From assembly GCA_026387575.1 (NCBI GenBank), contig JAPLLK010000066.1, positions 1 to 46,631 on the forward strand: DNA of 46,631 bases, in the 5' to 3' direction. The notes below the pieces were generated by a model, which worked only from the letters and a program-made list of their open reading frames with translations, had not been told where the DNA came from and made no database searches. Positions 26,025 to 33,295 of this stretch are shown here, in pieces (positions within the stretch are counted from its first letter, which is position 1; each line of letters opens with the position of its first letter). Both the position numbers and the translations under genes were made by a program. The stretch comes from Nitrospirota bacterium (GTDB taxonomy: Bacteria > Nitrospirota > Thermodesulfovibrionia > Thermodesulfovibrionales > UBA1546).

Positions 26025-26067
26025 GAGGCTTTCAGTGAAGTTTCAAAATTATAACACTTCCTATTTA

Positions 26068-26097
26068 TTGACTGTAACTGTATAGTTCTTGTATATT
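26068..26097 (+). promoter_or_regulatory. Promoter of the thrS-infC operon
   Basis: TTGACT at 26068-26073, an 18-bp spacer and TATATT at 26092-26097, 44 bp before thrS. No T-box-like leader fits in the short remaining space. Confidence 0.5.
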
Positions 26098-26141
26098 ATT
26101 CACTACTTTTCACTATAGACTTGTTTTGAATTTTAAAGGAG

Positions 26142-27896
26142 ATGAAAATTAAACTTAACGCGGCCACTTTTGATTCACATGAAGGCAGGGAGCTTTACAG
26201 ACACAGCACATCCCATATCATGGCGCATGCCGTCAAGGAGATATTCCCCGCTGTAAAACTCGCAATAGGCCCAGCAACAGAAGAAGGTTTCTATTACGAT
26301 TTTGATATGGACCGGCCGTTTACACCGGAAGACCTTGGCTTGATAGAAAATAAAATGAAAGAACTAATAAAAAAAGATAACCCGTTTACAAGAAAAACTA
26401 TGCCGAGGAAAGATGCGATAGGGTTATTTAAAAAGATGGGCGAGGATTATAAAGTAGAAATCCTCTCGGAGATTGCAGATGATGAAGTATCCGTATATGA
26501 AGAGGGAGGATTTGTTGACCTGTGCAGGGGCCCCCACGTTCCGGCAACAGGCTTTATTAAGGCGTTCAAGCTCCTCAGCATTGCAGGCGCATACTGGCGC
26601 GGAAGTGAAAAAAACAAGATGCTCCAGAGGATTTATGGAACAGCCTTCTATAACGAAAAAGACTTAAAAGAGTATCTTGTTTTTCTTGAAGAGGTCAAAA
26701 AAAGAGACCACAGAAAACTTGGCAAAGAACTTGACCTTTTCAGCATCAGCGAAGATATCGGGCCAGGATTAATCCTCTGGCATCCTAACGGCGCAATTAT
26801 AAGAAAAACTATAGAGGACTTCTGGAGGGATGAACATTACAAAGCCGGTTATAGCCTCCTCTATTCACCTCACATAGCAAAACTTAACCTCTGGCAGAAG
26901 AGCGGGCATCTTGATTTCTACAGAGAAAATATGTATTCACCGATGGAGATAGAAGGCATAGAATATGAACTCAAGCCGATGAACTGCCCGTTTCACATAA
27001 ACGTCTACAACAGTTCTCTCAGGAGTTACAGGGAACTTCCAATAAGATATGCAGAACTTGGAACAGTTTACAGATACGAGCGTTCAGGTGTGCTCCACGG
27101 GCTTTTGAGGGTCAGAGGTTTTACACAGGATGACGCACACATATTCTGCAGGGAAGACCAGATAGAAAGCGAGATATTAAGTATTCTTGACTTTACGCTT
27201 TTTATTCTTAAGACTTTCGGCTTTGATTCATATGATGTTTACCTTTCAACCAAGCCAGAGAAATATGTCGGGACACTTGAAAACTGGGAAAGGTCAACAA
27301 ATGCACTGAAACAGGCGCTTGAGAAAAAAGGGCTGTCATACCAGATAGATCCAGGCGAAGGTGTTTTCTACGGCCCGAAAATAGACATAAAGATAAAAGA
27401 CTCATTGAACAGGTCATGGCAGTGCAGCACAATTCAGGTTGACTTTAACAACCCGGAGAGATTTGATGTTACTTACAGGGGAAGCGATGGAAAAGACCAC
27501 AGGCCTATAATGATCCACCGCGCCCTTATGGGTTCGCTTGAAAGGTTTTTCGGAATTCTCATAGAGCATTACGCCGGTGCATTCCCATTATGGCTTGCGC
27601 CCGTTCAGATCGGAATACTCACAATTGCAGAAAGACATTCTGATTATGCGCTAAAAACTGCTGCTACTTTTAAGCTTAATGGAATCAGGATTGAGACCAA
27701 TCTTGAAAACGAAAAAATCGGATATAAAATCAGAGAAAGCACTATCAGAAAAGTGCCTTATTTGGTTATAATAGGTGATAAAGAATTAGATGAGAACAAG
27801 CTGACGGTAAGAAAGCGCAATGGTGAAAATATGGGCTCGTTCACAATGGACGAGCTTATACAGATGATAAAGACTGAAATAGGAAGCAGGCATTAA
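26142..27896 (+). CDS. thrS: Threonyl-tRNA synthetase lacking the TGS domain
   Basis: A 584-residue class II synthetase charging tRNA-Thr. It opens almost directly with the N2 editing domain (GRELYRHSTSHIMAHAVKEIFP; the HxxxH site is present, and VDLCRGPHVPATG). The catalytic core shows motif 1 context GPGLILWHPNGAIIRK, KPMNCPFHINVY with the zinc Cys, RYERSGVLHGLLRVRGFTQDD (motif 2) and HRALMGSLERFFGILIEH (motif 3). The C-terminal anticodon-binding domain is complete. The N-terminal TGS domain (about 60 residues) found in most bacterial ThrS is absent, and no in-frame extension exists upstream. An AAAGGAGATG start region supports 26142. Confidence 0.95.
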   Translation: MKIKLNAATFDSHEGRELYRHSTSHIMAHAVKEIFPAVKLAIGPATEEGFYYDFDMDRPFTPEDLGLIENKMKELIKKDNPFTRKTMPRKDAIGLFKKMGEDYKVEILSEIADDEVSVYEEGGFVDLCRGPHVPATGFIKAFKLLSIAGAYWRGSEKNKMLQRIYGTAFYNEKDLKEYLVFLEEVKKRDHRKLGKELDLFSISEDIGPGLILWHPNGAIIRKTIEDFWRDEHYKAGYSLLYSPHIAKLNLWQKSGHLDFYRENMYSPMEIEGIEYELKPMNCPFHINVYNSSLRSYRELPIRYAELGTVYRYERSGVLHGLLRVRGFTQDDAHIFCREDQIESEILSILDFTLFILKTFGFDSYDVYLSTKPEKYVGTLENWERSTNALKQALEKKGLSYQIDPGEGVFYGPKIDIKIKDSLNRSWQCSTIQVDFNNPERFDVTYRGSDGKDHRPIMIHRALMGSLERFFGILIEHYAGAFPLWLAPVQIGILTIAERHSDYALKTAATFKLNGIRIETNLENEKIGYKIRESTIRKVPYLVIIGDKELDENKLTVRKRNGENMGSFTMDELIQMIKTEIGSRH

Positions 27897-27964
27897 ATAT
27901 ATAATGTATATAATTCAGTACGCATAAGGCGTTATGTTTTATAAATAAAAATGGAGGTGAAAGT

Positions 27965-28465
27965 ATAAGCAAACACATAAGGGTAAACGAACAGATAAGG
28001 GCAAAGGAAGTCAGGCTTATTGACGCTGACGGTAAACAGGCAGGGATTGTTTCTGTCAGAGAGGCTTTAGAACTTGCTGACCAAAAAGAACTTGATCTGG
28101 TGGAGGTATCGCCTGAGGCAACTCCTCCAGTCTGCAAGCTGCTTGATTTTGGTAAATATAAATACCAGATTAGCAAAAAACAGGCTCCGAGCAAAAAGAT
28201 TGACATAAAAGAGATAAAGATAAGACCTCAGATAGGCATACACGATCTGGAGTTGAAAGTAAGGAATATACGGCGTTTTCTGGATGAGGGGCATAAGGCT
28301 AAGGTGATGATGTTCTTCCGGGGAAGAGAGATGGCAAGGCCGGAGCTTGGATTGATGGTTTTCGAAAAGCTGACACAGATGCTGCCCGGCAAGTTTAATA
28401 TAGAGTTGAAGCCAAAACTTGAAGGTAATCATATTACCATGGTGATTGGACCAAGCAGTAAATAG
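27965..28465 (+). CDS. infC: Translation initiation factor IF-3, probable AUA start
   Basis: IF-3 of 166 residues. The reading frame is homologous from its first codons: SKHIRVNEQIRAKEVRLIDADGKQAGIVS, then DLVEVSPEATPPVCKLLDFGKYKY, KEIKIRPQIGIHDLE, KVMMFFRGREMARPELG. No ATG, GTG or TTG lies before the conserved N-terminus. The only codon at the right place is ATA at 27965, behind a strong GGAGGTGA (27953-27960) at 4-nt spacing. IF-3 genes often use AUU-type starts so that IF-3 discriminates against its own mRNA, and an AUA start would serve the same autoregulation. The first in-frame ATG (28100) would remove 45 conserved residues. Confidence 0.9.
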   Translation: MSKHIRVNEQIRAKEVRLIDADGKQAGIVSVREALELADQKELDLVEVSPEATPPVCKLLDFGKYKYQISKKQAPSKKIDIKEIKIRPQIGIHDLELKVRNIRRFLDEGHKAKVMMFFRGREMARPELGLMVFEKLTQMLPGKFNIELKPKLEGNHITMVIGPSSK

Positions 28466-28470
28466 AGGAC

Positions 28471-28525
28471 AGTGTCAGTTTTCAGTGTTAGTTTTTTACT
28501 GACACCTACACTAAACACTGACACT
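28471..28525. repeat. Heptamer-type hairpin between infC and rpmI
   Basis: AGTGTCAG (28471-28478) pairs with CTGACACT (28518-28525). The interior has GTGTCAG, TTTTCAG, TGTTAGT with 7-bp spacing, then T6, then partial inverted copies. The element nearly fills the spacer. Confidence 0.75.
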
Positions 28526-28545
28526 ACATGAAATAGGAGGTTATG

Positions 28546-28743
28546 ATGCCAAAGATTAAAACACATAGAGGGGCGGCAAAGAGATTTAAGGTTACAGGCA
28601 CAGGGAAAATAAAGAGGAGCAAGGCTTATAAAAGCCATATCCTTACAGGCAAACCCTCAAAAAGAACAAGAAAGCTTAGGACTGCGACTCTCGTTTCAAA
28701 GGCAGAGTACAGCAACATAAAAAAACTTTTACCATACATGTAA
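28546..28743 (+). CDS. rpmI: 50S ribosomal protein L35
   Basis: A 65-residue basic protein: [21 protein letters not shown]..., ending IKKLLPYM, the full L35 pattern. The second of two adjacent ATG codons (28546) was chosen: it lies 5 nt after AGGAGG, while the first is only 2 nt away. It is the middle gene of the conserved infC-rpmI-rplT order. Confidence 0.96.
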   Translation: MPKIKTHRGAAKRFKVTGTGKIKRSKAYKSHILTGKPSKRTRKLRTATLVSKAEYSNIKKLLPYM

Positions 28744-28810
28744 AGTGAATAGTGAACAGTAGATAGTGAATAGCTTTTTTCTGTTCACTAAATACTATTC
28801 ACTGACGACT
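28744..28810. repeat. Inverted AGTNNNN heptamer arrays between rpmI and rplT
   Basis: Left array AGTGAAT, AGTGAAC, AGTAGAT, AGTGAAT begins one base after the rpmI stop. A CTTTTTTCT-type loop follows, then the inverted array GTTCACT, AAATACT, ATTCACT, GACGACT. All units are exactly 7 bp. Confidence 0.9.
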
Positions 28811-28830
28811 TGCAATTTAGGAGGATTAAA

Positions 28831-29190
28831 ATGCCAAGGTCTAAAGGTGGATTTAAAACAAGACAGAGAAGAAAGAAAGTTCTTGAACAGGCAAAGGGCT
28901 ATTATAGCGCAAAGAGCCGTCTATTCAGGATAGCAACAGAAGCGGTTGACAAGGCACTGCAATATGCTTACAGAGACCGCAAGGTAAAAAAACGCGAGTT
29001 CAGGTCTCTCTGGATTATAAGGATCAATGCGGCTGTCAGGGCAGCAGGTTTGACTTACAGTCAATTTATTGCAGGGGTCAAAAAGGCAAAGATTGCTCTC
29101 AACAGGAAAGCATTGGCTGATATGGCTTACAATGATCCAAAGGCATTCAGCGAACTCACAGAGTCAGTTAAGAAAAAGCTTGCTGCATAA
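28831..29190 (+). CDS. rplT: 50S ribosomal protein L20
   Basis: A 119-residue L20: [29 protein letters not shown]..., [47 protein letters not shown]. The ATG at 28831 has AGGAGG upstream. L20 often represses its own operon through the mRNA; no such site was identified here. pheS follows after 20 bp. Confidence 0.97.
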   Translation: MPRSKGGFKTRQRRKKVLEQAKGYYSAKSRLFRIATEAVDKALQYAYRDRKVKKREFRSLWIIRINAAVRAAGLTYSQFIAGVKKAKIALNRKALADMAYNDPKAFSELTESVKKKLAA

Positions 29191-29210
29191 AAGAGGCGGC
29201 AGCTCACCAA

Positions 29211-30224
29211 ATGCTTGACACAGACTCTTTCAAAAAAGTGTTTCTCAGTGAATTAGATAAGGCTGCGTCTACATCTGAGCTTCAGCAGGTGCGGATTAAA
29301 TACCTCGGGAAAAAGGGATTACTGACAGCTCAGCTTAAAAATCTTTCTACGATGCCTGCCGAAGAAAAACGGTCTTTTGGAAAAGCGGTAAATGAGCTTA
29401 AAGGATTTGTTGAAAACGAGATCGCCTTAAAAGAGTCTGCTTTGGGCAATGCAGACCTTAAGAAAAGACTCTCCTCAGAGACTATAGATGTAACACTTCC
29501 TGGGAAATACACACCAGTAGGCAGGGAACATCCGATAAATAAAGTTCTGCGGGAGATTGAAGATATTTTTATCTCGATGGGTTTTGGCGTTGAAGAGGGA
29601 CCGCAGGTTGAACTTGATTACTATAACTTTGAGGCATTGAACATGCCGAAAGACCATCCTGCGCGGGACATGCAGGATACATTCTACATCACAGATGACG
29701 TGATACTGAGGACTCACACATCTCCTGTTCAGATAAGGACAATGGAGAAAAAGAAACCGCCCCTGAGATTCATTGCGCCGGGCAAGGTTTACAGATGCGA
29801 CGCTGATATTTCCCATACGCCGATGTTTCATCAGGTTGAAGGCCTGATGGTTGATACAGATATCTCTTTCAGCGACCTCAAGGGCGTGCTTGAGACATTC
29901 ATCCATAGGATATTCAATCCTGAGACTTCTGTAAGGTTCAGACCGAGTTTCTTCCCATTTACAGAACCATCAGCAGAGGTTGATATCGGCTGCATATTCT
30001 GTAAAGGCAGTGGCTGTCAGGTATGCAAGGGAACAGGATGGCTTGAGATACTTGGCGCCGGCATGGTAAACCCTCGAGTATTTGAGATGGTGGGATACAA
30101 TCCCGCAATCTATACCGGCTTCGCATTCGGCATGGGCGTGGAAAGAATAACCATGCTCAAGTATGGGATTGATGATATCAGGCTGTTTTTTGAGAATGAC
30201 CTCCGCTTTCTGAGACAGTTTTAG
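29211..30224 (+). CDS. pheS: Phenylalanyl-tRNA synthetase alpha subunit
   Basis: A 337-residue alpha chain of the alpha2beta2 enzyme. An N-terminal coiled coil (about 1-85) is followed by the class II core: [74 protein letters not shown], and [19 protein letters not shown] with a CxxC...CxxC cysteine set, ending [32 protein letters not shown]. pheT, which nearly always follows, is not here: an accessory island begins immediately after the stop. Confidence 0.96.
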   Translation: MLDTDSFKKVFLSELDKAASTSELQQVRIKYLGKKGLLTAQLKNLSTMPAEEKRSFGKAVNELKGFVENEIALKESALGNADLKKRLSSETIDVTLPGKYTPVGREHPINKVLREIEDIFISMGFGVEEGPQVELDYYNFEALNMPKDHPARDMQDTFYITDDVILRTHTSPVQIRTMEKKKPPLRFIAPGKVYRCDADISHTPMFHQVEGLMVDTDISFSDLKGVLETFIHRIFNPETSVRFRPSFFPFTEPSAEVDIGCIFCKGSGCQVCKGTGWLEILGAGMVNPRVFEMVGYNPAIYTGFAFGMGVERITMLKYGIDDIRLFFENDLRFLRQF

Positions 30225-30504
30225 AAACTCATTACCCGCCTAAAATGATTAGCCTTGTTTGAGAATTTCACCTGCAAATACGCAGGCATCTAACATCAAA
30301 ACAGTTATTAAGTACTACACGAACTGTGCAATTGCGATGTATCGGCATATTCCGCGTGTTTCATCAAAAAGAAATCAGCGGTGACAATTTCCCAATGTTT
30401 TACGACCTTTCGCTTTTAGTCCATATTCCCGCAAAAAGCCAAGTATCGCATATTGCTTTCCATTGATTTATATGTTATACGCCTTAATAAACAGGGAGGG
30501 AAAA
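30225..30504. other. Gene-free stretch after pheS
   Basis: No convincing gene is seen in these 280 bp. Small hairpins occur (CCTGC/GCAGG near 30272-30287, and ACAGTT/AACTGT near 30301-30327). GTTATAC at 30474-30480 resembles a cassette core site and is identical to the one at 32069-32075. A short open frame on the minus strand (about 30 codons, 30380-30465) matches nothing I recognise. No remnant of pheT is visible. Confidence 0.5.
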
Positions 30505-30969
30505 ATGAAACGTTTTGACCTGCGAGTACTCTTCTTATTAGCCCTTGTACTTTTTCCTTTAGAATCTTTGGCCGAAGATACAGCCCATACTATCCCCATC
30601 GGTACATGGCAGGGAGAATGGAGTAATATAGGAGGCTACGTTTATGTTGCAGAGCTGGTTTTACAAGATTCGCGCGATGGGGAAATTGGGAAGATAGAGG
30701 GTTACATCAAATGGATATTGCGAAAGTCGCCACGCGCCGAAGAACAATCGAAGCTTGGCTCGGCGGGGACAGAATACGTTAGGGGTACATATGACCCCAT
30801 TAACCGAGTGCTCAGCGTTGACGGATATGACAAAACTGATCCAAACAACATCCTTGGTCTGGACAAATATAGATTAGTATTCGCCGAGAATGGGAAGGCG
30901 TTGGGAGGAATCACATGGAATAACGGGAATTGGCAAGGAAAAATATTTCTTGTACGTACTCCCCAATAG
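30505..30969 (+). CDS. Secreted beta-rich protein of unknown function
   Basis: A 154-residue protein not assigned to a family. Residues 1-22 form a signal peptide (LRVLFLLALVLFPLESLA, cleavage near AED). The mature part alternates short beta stretches (IGTWQGEWSNIGGYVYVAELVL, then GKIEGYIKWIL, VRGTYDPINRVLSVDGYD, KYRLVFAENGKALGGITWNNGNWQGKIFLV), suggesting a small beta-barrel or sandwich. The ATG at 30505 sits behind GGGAGGG; a start at 30463 would add 14 residues ahead of the signal. It is the first of four same-strand orphan genes in the cassette island; its own attC was not clearly found. Confidence 0.7.
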   Translation: MKRFDLRVLFLLALVLFPLESLAEDTAHTIPIGTWQGEWSNIGGYVYVAELVLQDSRDGEIGKIEGYIKWILRKSPRAEEQSKLGSAGTEYVRGTYDPINRVLSVDGYDKTDPNNILGLDKYRLVFAENGKALGGITWNNGNWQGKIFLVRTPQ

Positions 30970-31080
30970 CCTGCGGTGTTACATATACATTAAACATCTG
31001 CTAATGATGATTTCTCTTGACTCAACCCACGGTTTTTCCCTAAAGTATCACAAGAAGACGCATGCGGCATAAAAAACAAT

Positions 31081-31087
31081 GTTGGGC
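31081..31087 (+). other. attC core site (GTTGGGC), left end of cassette A
   Basis: A consensus GTTRRRY heptamer. Its complement GCCCAA(A)C appears at the other end of the same unit. A convincing palindrome to its left, which would be the attC of the preceding gene, was not found. Confidence 0.5.
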
Positions 31088-31160
31088 GTCAACAATGGCA
31101 ATCGATTTCAGGCATCCTTCGGATGCTTATCATCACCACATAGACAAAAGGAAGGCTTAA

Positions 31161-31364
31161 ATGCGTAACGTAATTTTTGTTGTTTTGGCTGTCATTCTGT
31201 CAGGGTGTGCAAGTCAAGCTGGTCCATTCGTCACTAACATTAGTAGCGATGGACGAGGCGGCCTCACAGTTGAAAAGTGCATGGTTCGGCTTGATCGCAT
31301 GATCAATACTGTCGAGGCTTCAAACTGCACAAACACGACAATAACCCTCAACAACGGGCGCTAA
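31161..31364 (+). CDS. Small lipoprotein of unknown function
   Basis: A 67-residue protein with a clear lipoprotein signal: NVIFVVLAVILSGC, a lipobox LSGC with Cys at residue 15. The mature 53 residues include two further cysteines (EKCMVRLDRM and ASNCTNT) and end TITLNNGR. It has the size and secreted nature typical of integron cassette genes. An AAGGAAGG box precedes the ATG. The stop lies 5 bp before the attC-like site. No named family is recognised. Confidence 0.7.
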   Translation: MRNVIFVVLAVILSGCASQAGPFVTNISSDGRGGLTVEKCMVRLDRMINTVEASNCTNTTITLNNGR

Positions 31365-31369
31365 ATTTA

Positions 31370-31438
31370 CGCCCAAACAGGCGCTCCAGCCACGGGCCAC
31401 AAAAAGCCGTGGCCCGTGGCTGAGCTTGGTCGTTAGGA
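31370..31438 (+). other. attC-like recombination site A
   Basis: R'' CGCCCAAAC (31370-31378), then GCTC, an unpaired C (31387) and AGCCACGGGCCAC (31388-31400). An 8-nt loop follows, then the exact complement GTGGCCCGTGGCT (31409-31421), GAGC (31422-31425) and R' GTTAGGA (31432-31438). Paired arms with one extrahelical base on one side and short spacers next to the core sites are the attC design. Confidence 0.7.
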
Positions 31439-31449
31439 GAACATAATAA

Positions 31450-31980
31450 ATGAATACTACGGCATTAAAAAAAGAATATAAAGGCAATGTAGGCTTATTC
31501 CTGGTTTGCCTCGAAATCTCCAAAATGAATCTGATCGCATTGCCCACGTCAAGAAATACAAAGGGCTTGGATCTAATTGCGCTTCATCCCGAAACAAACA
31601 AGGCAATCGGGCTGCAAGTGAAATGCAGCGATAAAAAGAAATCGCCAATTTTAGCGTCGTATTGGCATAACTACAAGGAAACAATACAGAACAAAATAAT
31701 ATCGCCTTTTATTTTCGTAGATATATCTGTACTGGAGAAACCGCAATACTTTATATTGTCAAAAACACAGATAACAAGAATCCTAACAAAACTTATTGAG
31801 GATTACATCAAAGATTATACGCAACGCAACGGTGTCACTTTTGAAGACATCTGTACTAAGGAACAATTGAAGGACAAGGACAAGGACAAGAACAAGAACG
31901 CTGATAACTGGGTATTGAATTATGACCAATTCGCAGCATATCTCAATAAATGGGACTCTATAACAAACCTGATAAAATAA
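31450..31980 (+). CDS. PD-(D/E)XK nuclease-fold-like cassette protein
   Basis: A 176-residue protein. The N-terminal half resembles the restriction-endonuclease-like fold: a helix (GNVGLFLVCLEISKMN), then TSRNTKGLDLIAL with a candidate catalytic Asp, and IGLQVKCSDKK, matching the (D/E)xK strand as QVK. Proteins of this form occur in integron cassettes and near defence genes. The C-terminal part is helical and contains a low-complexity KDKDKDKNKN from 6-bp repeats (AAGGAC). Nuclease activity is unproven; the gene could also encode an inactive nucleic-acid-binding protein. It lies between attC-like sites A and B. Confidence 0.7.
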   Translation: MNTTALKKEYKGNVGLFLVCLEISKMNLIALPTSRNTKGLDLIALHPETNKAIGLQVKCSDKKKSPILASYWHNYKETIQNKIISPFIFVDISVLEKPQYFILSKTQITRILTKLIEDYIKDYTQRNGVTFEDICTKEQLKDKDKDKNKNADNWVLNYDQFAAYLNKWDSITNLIK

Positions 31981-31983
31981 TAA

Positions 31984-32075
31984 CTCCTAACACGCAAATC
32001 AACCCGACTGGCGATAATGGCGGTTTGGTTTTCGTCTTTTGTCTGTGCGCCAGCGGGTTATTTTTTTCGTTATAC
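31984..32075 (+). other. attC-like recombination site B
   Basis: R'' CTCCTAAC (31984-31991), a 9-nt spacer, then AACCCG, an extra A (32007) and CTGGCG (to 32013). A 34-nt loop follows, then CGCCAGCGGGTT (32048-32059), a 9-nt spacer and R' GTTATAC (32069-32075). The arms are complementary except for one extrahelical base, and the spacers are symmetric. Confidence 0.72.
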
Positions 32076-32102
32076 ATCAGACATAAGCAGCGGTGATATC
32101 AA

Positions 32103-32612
32103 ATGATAGAATCAGGTTCAAAAGATACAATTGAGGCAATCTTCGAGCGCGCAATAGAAATTGAATACAAAGCTGCTGGTATTTACAGAGACTTCTCGCA
32201 AGTATTCTCACATATTCCGAAAGTTTCTGCTTTCTGGCGAGAATTGTCTGAGGATGAAATGCAGCATGCGAACACGCTACAAGATGTTCGCAAATCATTG
32301 ACTGTCGAGCAGCTTCTATCGCCCTGTGATAAAGAAATGTCGGAGAAAGTTGCAAGAGTCCAACGCATGCTGAGTGAGGATTTAGCTGCTTCAATCAAGA
32401 ACTTAGATGATGCCTACGAGTTGGCGCACGAATTGGAGTCCTCTGAAGTGAATGCTATATTCGAATTCCTAACAATTGAGTTTGTCCCGTCTGAAGAACG
32501 GATACGATTCATTGTTTCGGTAATAACGCAGCACCTGCTGAAGCTCGTGGATTTTAGCCGCAATTTCGGAGATAGAGATTGGAGAAAAGAGATCAGCATT
32601 CACGCTGTTTAA
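32103..32612 (+). CDS. Ferritin-like (rubrerythrin-type) protein
   Basis: A 169-residue, all-helical protein resembling the ferritin/rubrerythrin diiron family. Helix 1 has AIEIEYKAAGIYRDFSQVF with a ligand-type Glu, helix 2 has FWRELSEDEMQHANTLQ (the ExxH-like DEMQH), and helix 3 has YELAHELESSEVNAIFEFL. No rubredoxin domain follows. It may bind iron or handle peroxide; the two-iron site is not complete enough to be sure. Its last codons overlap the R'' core of attC-like site C. Confidence 0.7.
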   Translation: MIESGSKDTIEAIFERAIEIEYKAAGIYRDFSQVFSHIPKVSAFWRELSEDEMQHANTLQDVRKSLTVEQLLSPCDKEMSEKVARVQRMLSEDLAASIKNLDDAYELAHELESSEVNAIFEFLTIEFVPSEERIRFIVSVITQHLLKLVDFSRNFGDRDWRKEISIHAV

Positions 32613-32724
32613 CATGGTCAGCCTCTATCCAGAAAAATTGAAACAAGCAGACATGTCGTTTTCTTAAAAATGCGTGTTCCTGTGAGAAATCCGCAATCCT
32701 TCATAGAGACTCTGATTGTTTAGT
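32607..32724 (+). other. Possible attC-like site C
   Basis: R'' GTTTAAC overlaps the stop of the ferritin-like gene. TCAG (32618-32621) and CTCTAT (32623-32628) pair with ATAGAG (32703-32708) and CTGA (32712-32715), followed by GTTTAGT (32718-32724). The match is weaker than at sites A and B. Confidence 0.4.
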
Positions 32725-32779
32725 TTAGGAAGAAAGTCGTATTAAACATTAGCCCGATTTTTACAGACAAATCAACAAC

Positions 32780-33277
32780 TCACCTGTAATTCACAAACTC
32801 CATATGTATCCCGAAATCTTTCCCTTTGAGCATTGTCATGACTAATTGCAAGTCGTCTATCTTTTTGGCTCTGACTCTTAATTGGTCTTTCTGAATCTCT
32901 GCCTGAACCTTCATCTTTGAATCCTTAATAATCTTCGCAATCTCCTTTGCCTTCTCCTGCGCTATCCCCTGCTGAAGCTTTATGACCTGCCTTACGGTGC
33001 CGCCTGCTGCCGGCTCAATTTTACCGTAATCAAGGGATTTAAGCGATACACCGCGCTTTACGAGCTTTGACTGGAGTATGTCTACTACGCTCTTGATCTT
33101 GTTCTCATCATCAGAGATTAGGGTAATCTCTGCGTTTTCCTTGTTGAAATCTATACTGCTCTTGCTCCCTTTGAAATCAAACCTCTGGCCAATCTCTTTT
33201 GTTGCCTGCTGAACAGAGTTTAATACCTCCTGCATGTCAACCTTGCTTACTATGTCAAACGAATGTTCATCTGCCAT
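32780..33277 (-). CDS. yajQ: YajQ family nucleotide-binding protein
   Basis: A 165-residue YajQ protein with two ferredoxin-like subdomains: [20 protein letters not shown], then [76 protein letters not shown], and the C-terminal [11 protein letters not shown]. Some members bind cyclic di-GMP; the general role is unclear. The ATG at 33277 was chosen because GAGGAGG lies 7 nt upstream. It follows the Mut7-C gene by 18 bp and ends the rpo-operon strand. Confidence 0.93.
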   Translation of the reverse strand: MADEHSFDIVSKVDMQEVLNSVQQATKEIGQRFDFKGSKSSIDFNKENAEITLISDDENKIKSVVDILQSKLVKRGVSLKSLDYGKIEPAAGGTVRQVIKLQQGIAQEKAKEIAKIIKDSKMKVQAEIQKDQLRVRAKKIDDLQLVMTMLKGKDFGIHMEFVNYR

Positions 33278-33295
33278 CTGCAAACCTCCTCATTA

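Larger units (their letters stand above)
31081..32724 (+). mobile_element. Integron-like gene-cassette cluster without integrase
   Basis: Three consecutive single-gene units on one strand are bounded by core-site-like heptamers, with the expected match between the 5' end of each unit and the start of its own 3' palindrome. Unit A: GTTGGGCG at 31081 versus CGCCCAAAC at 31370. Unit B: GTTAGGAG at 31432 versus CTCCTAAC at 31984, an exact complement. Unit C: GTTATAC at 32069 versus GTTTAAC at 32607, six of seven against the complement. Each gene starts soon after the left site and ends just before the palindrome. No intI gene lies in the window, so this resembles a CALIN (attC cluster lacking an integrase). 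The composition and gene content differ from the surrounding housekeeping genes. Confidence 0.65.

Noticed and set aside
26025-26141. T-box or other riboswitch before thrS
   Set aside because: The space after the probable promoter is about 40 nt, and no T-box motif is present.
28100-28465. infC starting at the ATG of 28100
   Set aside because: It would remove the conserved N-terminal domain that is clearly encoded upstream in the same frame.
28744-28810. Repeat arrays considered as CRISPR
   Set aside because: Units are 7 bp with no 30-bp-class repeats, no unique spacers and no cas genes.
30380-30470. Short minus-strand frame with QYAILGFLREYGLKAKG-like reading, possibly a gene remnant
   Set aside because: About 30 codons only, no start signal, no family recognised.
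30969-31087. attC site for the first island gene
   Set aside because: GTGTTAC or ACTCAAC could serve as R'', but no complementary arms before GTTGGGC were found, so cassette status of that gene is left open.
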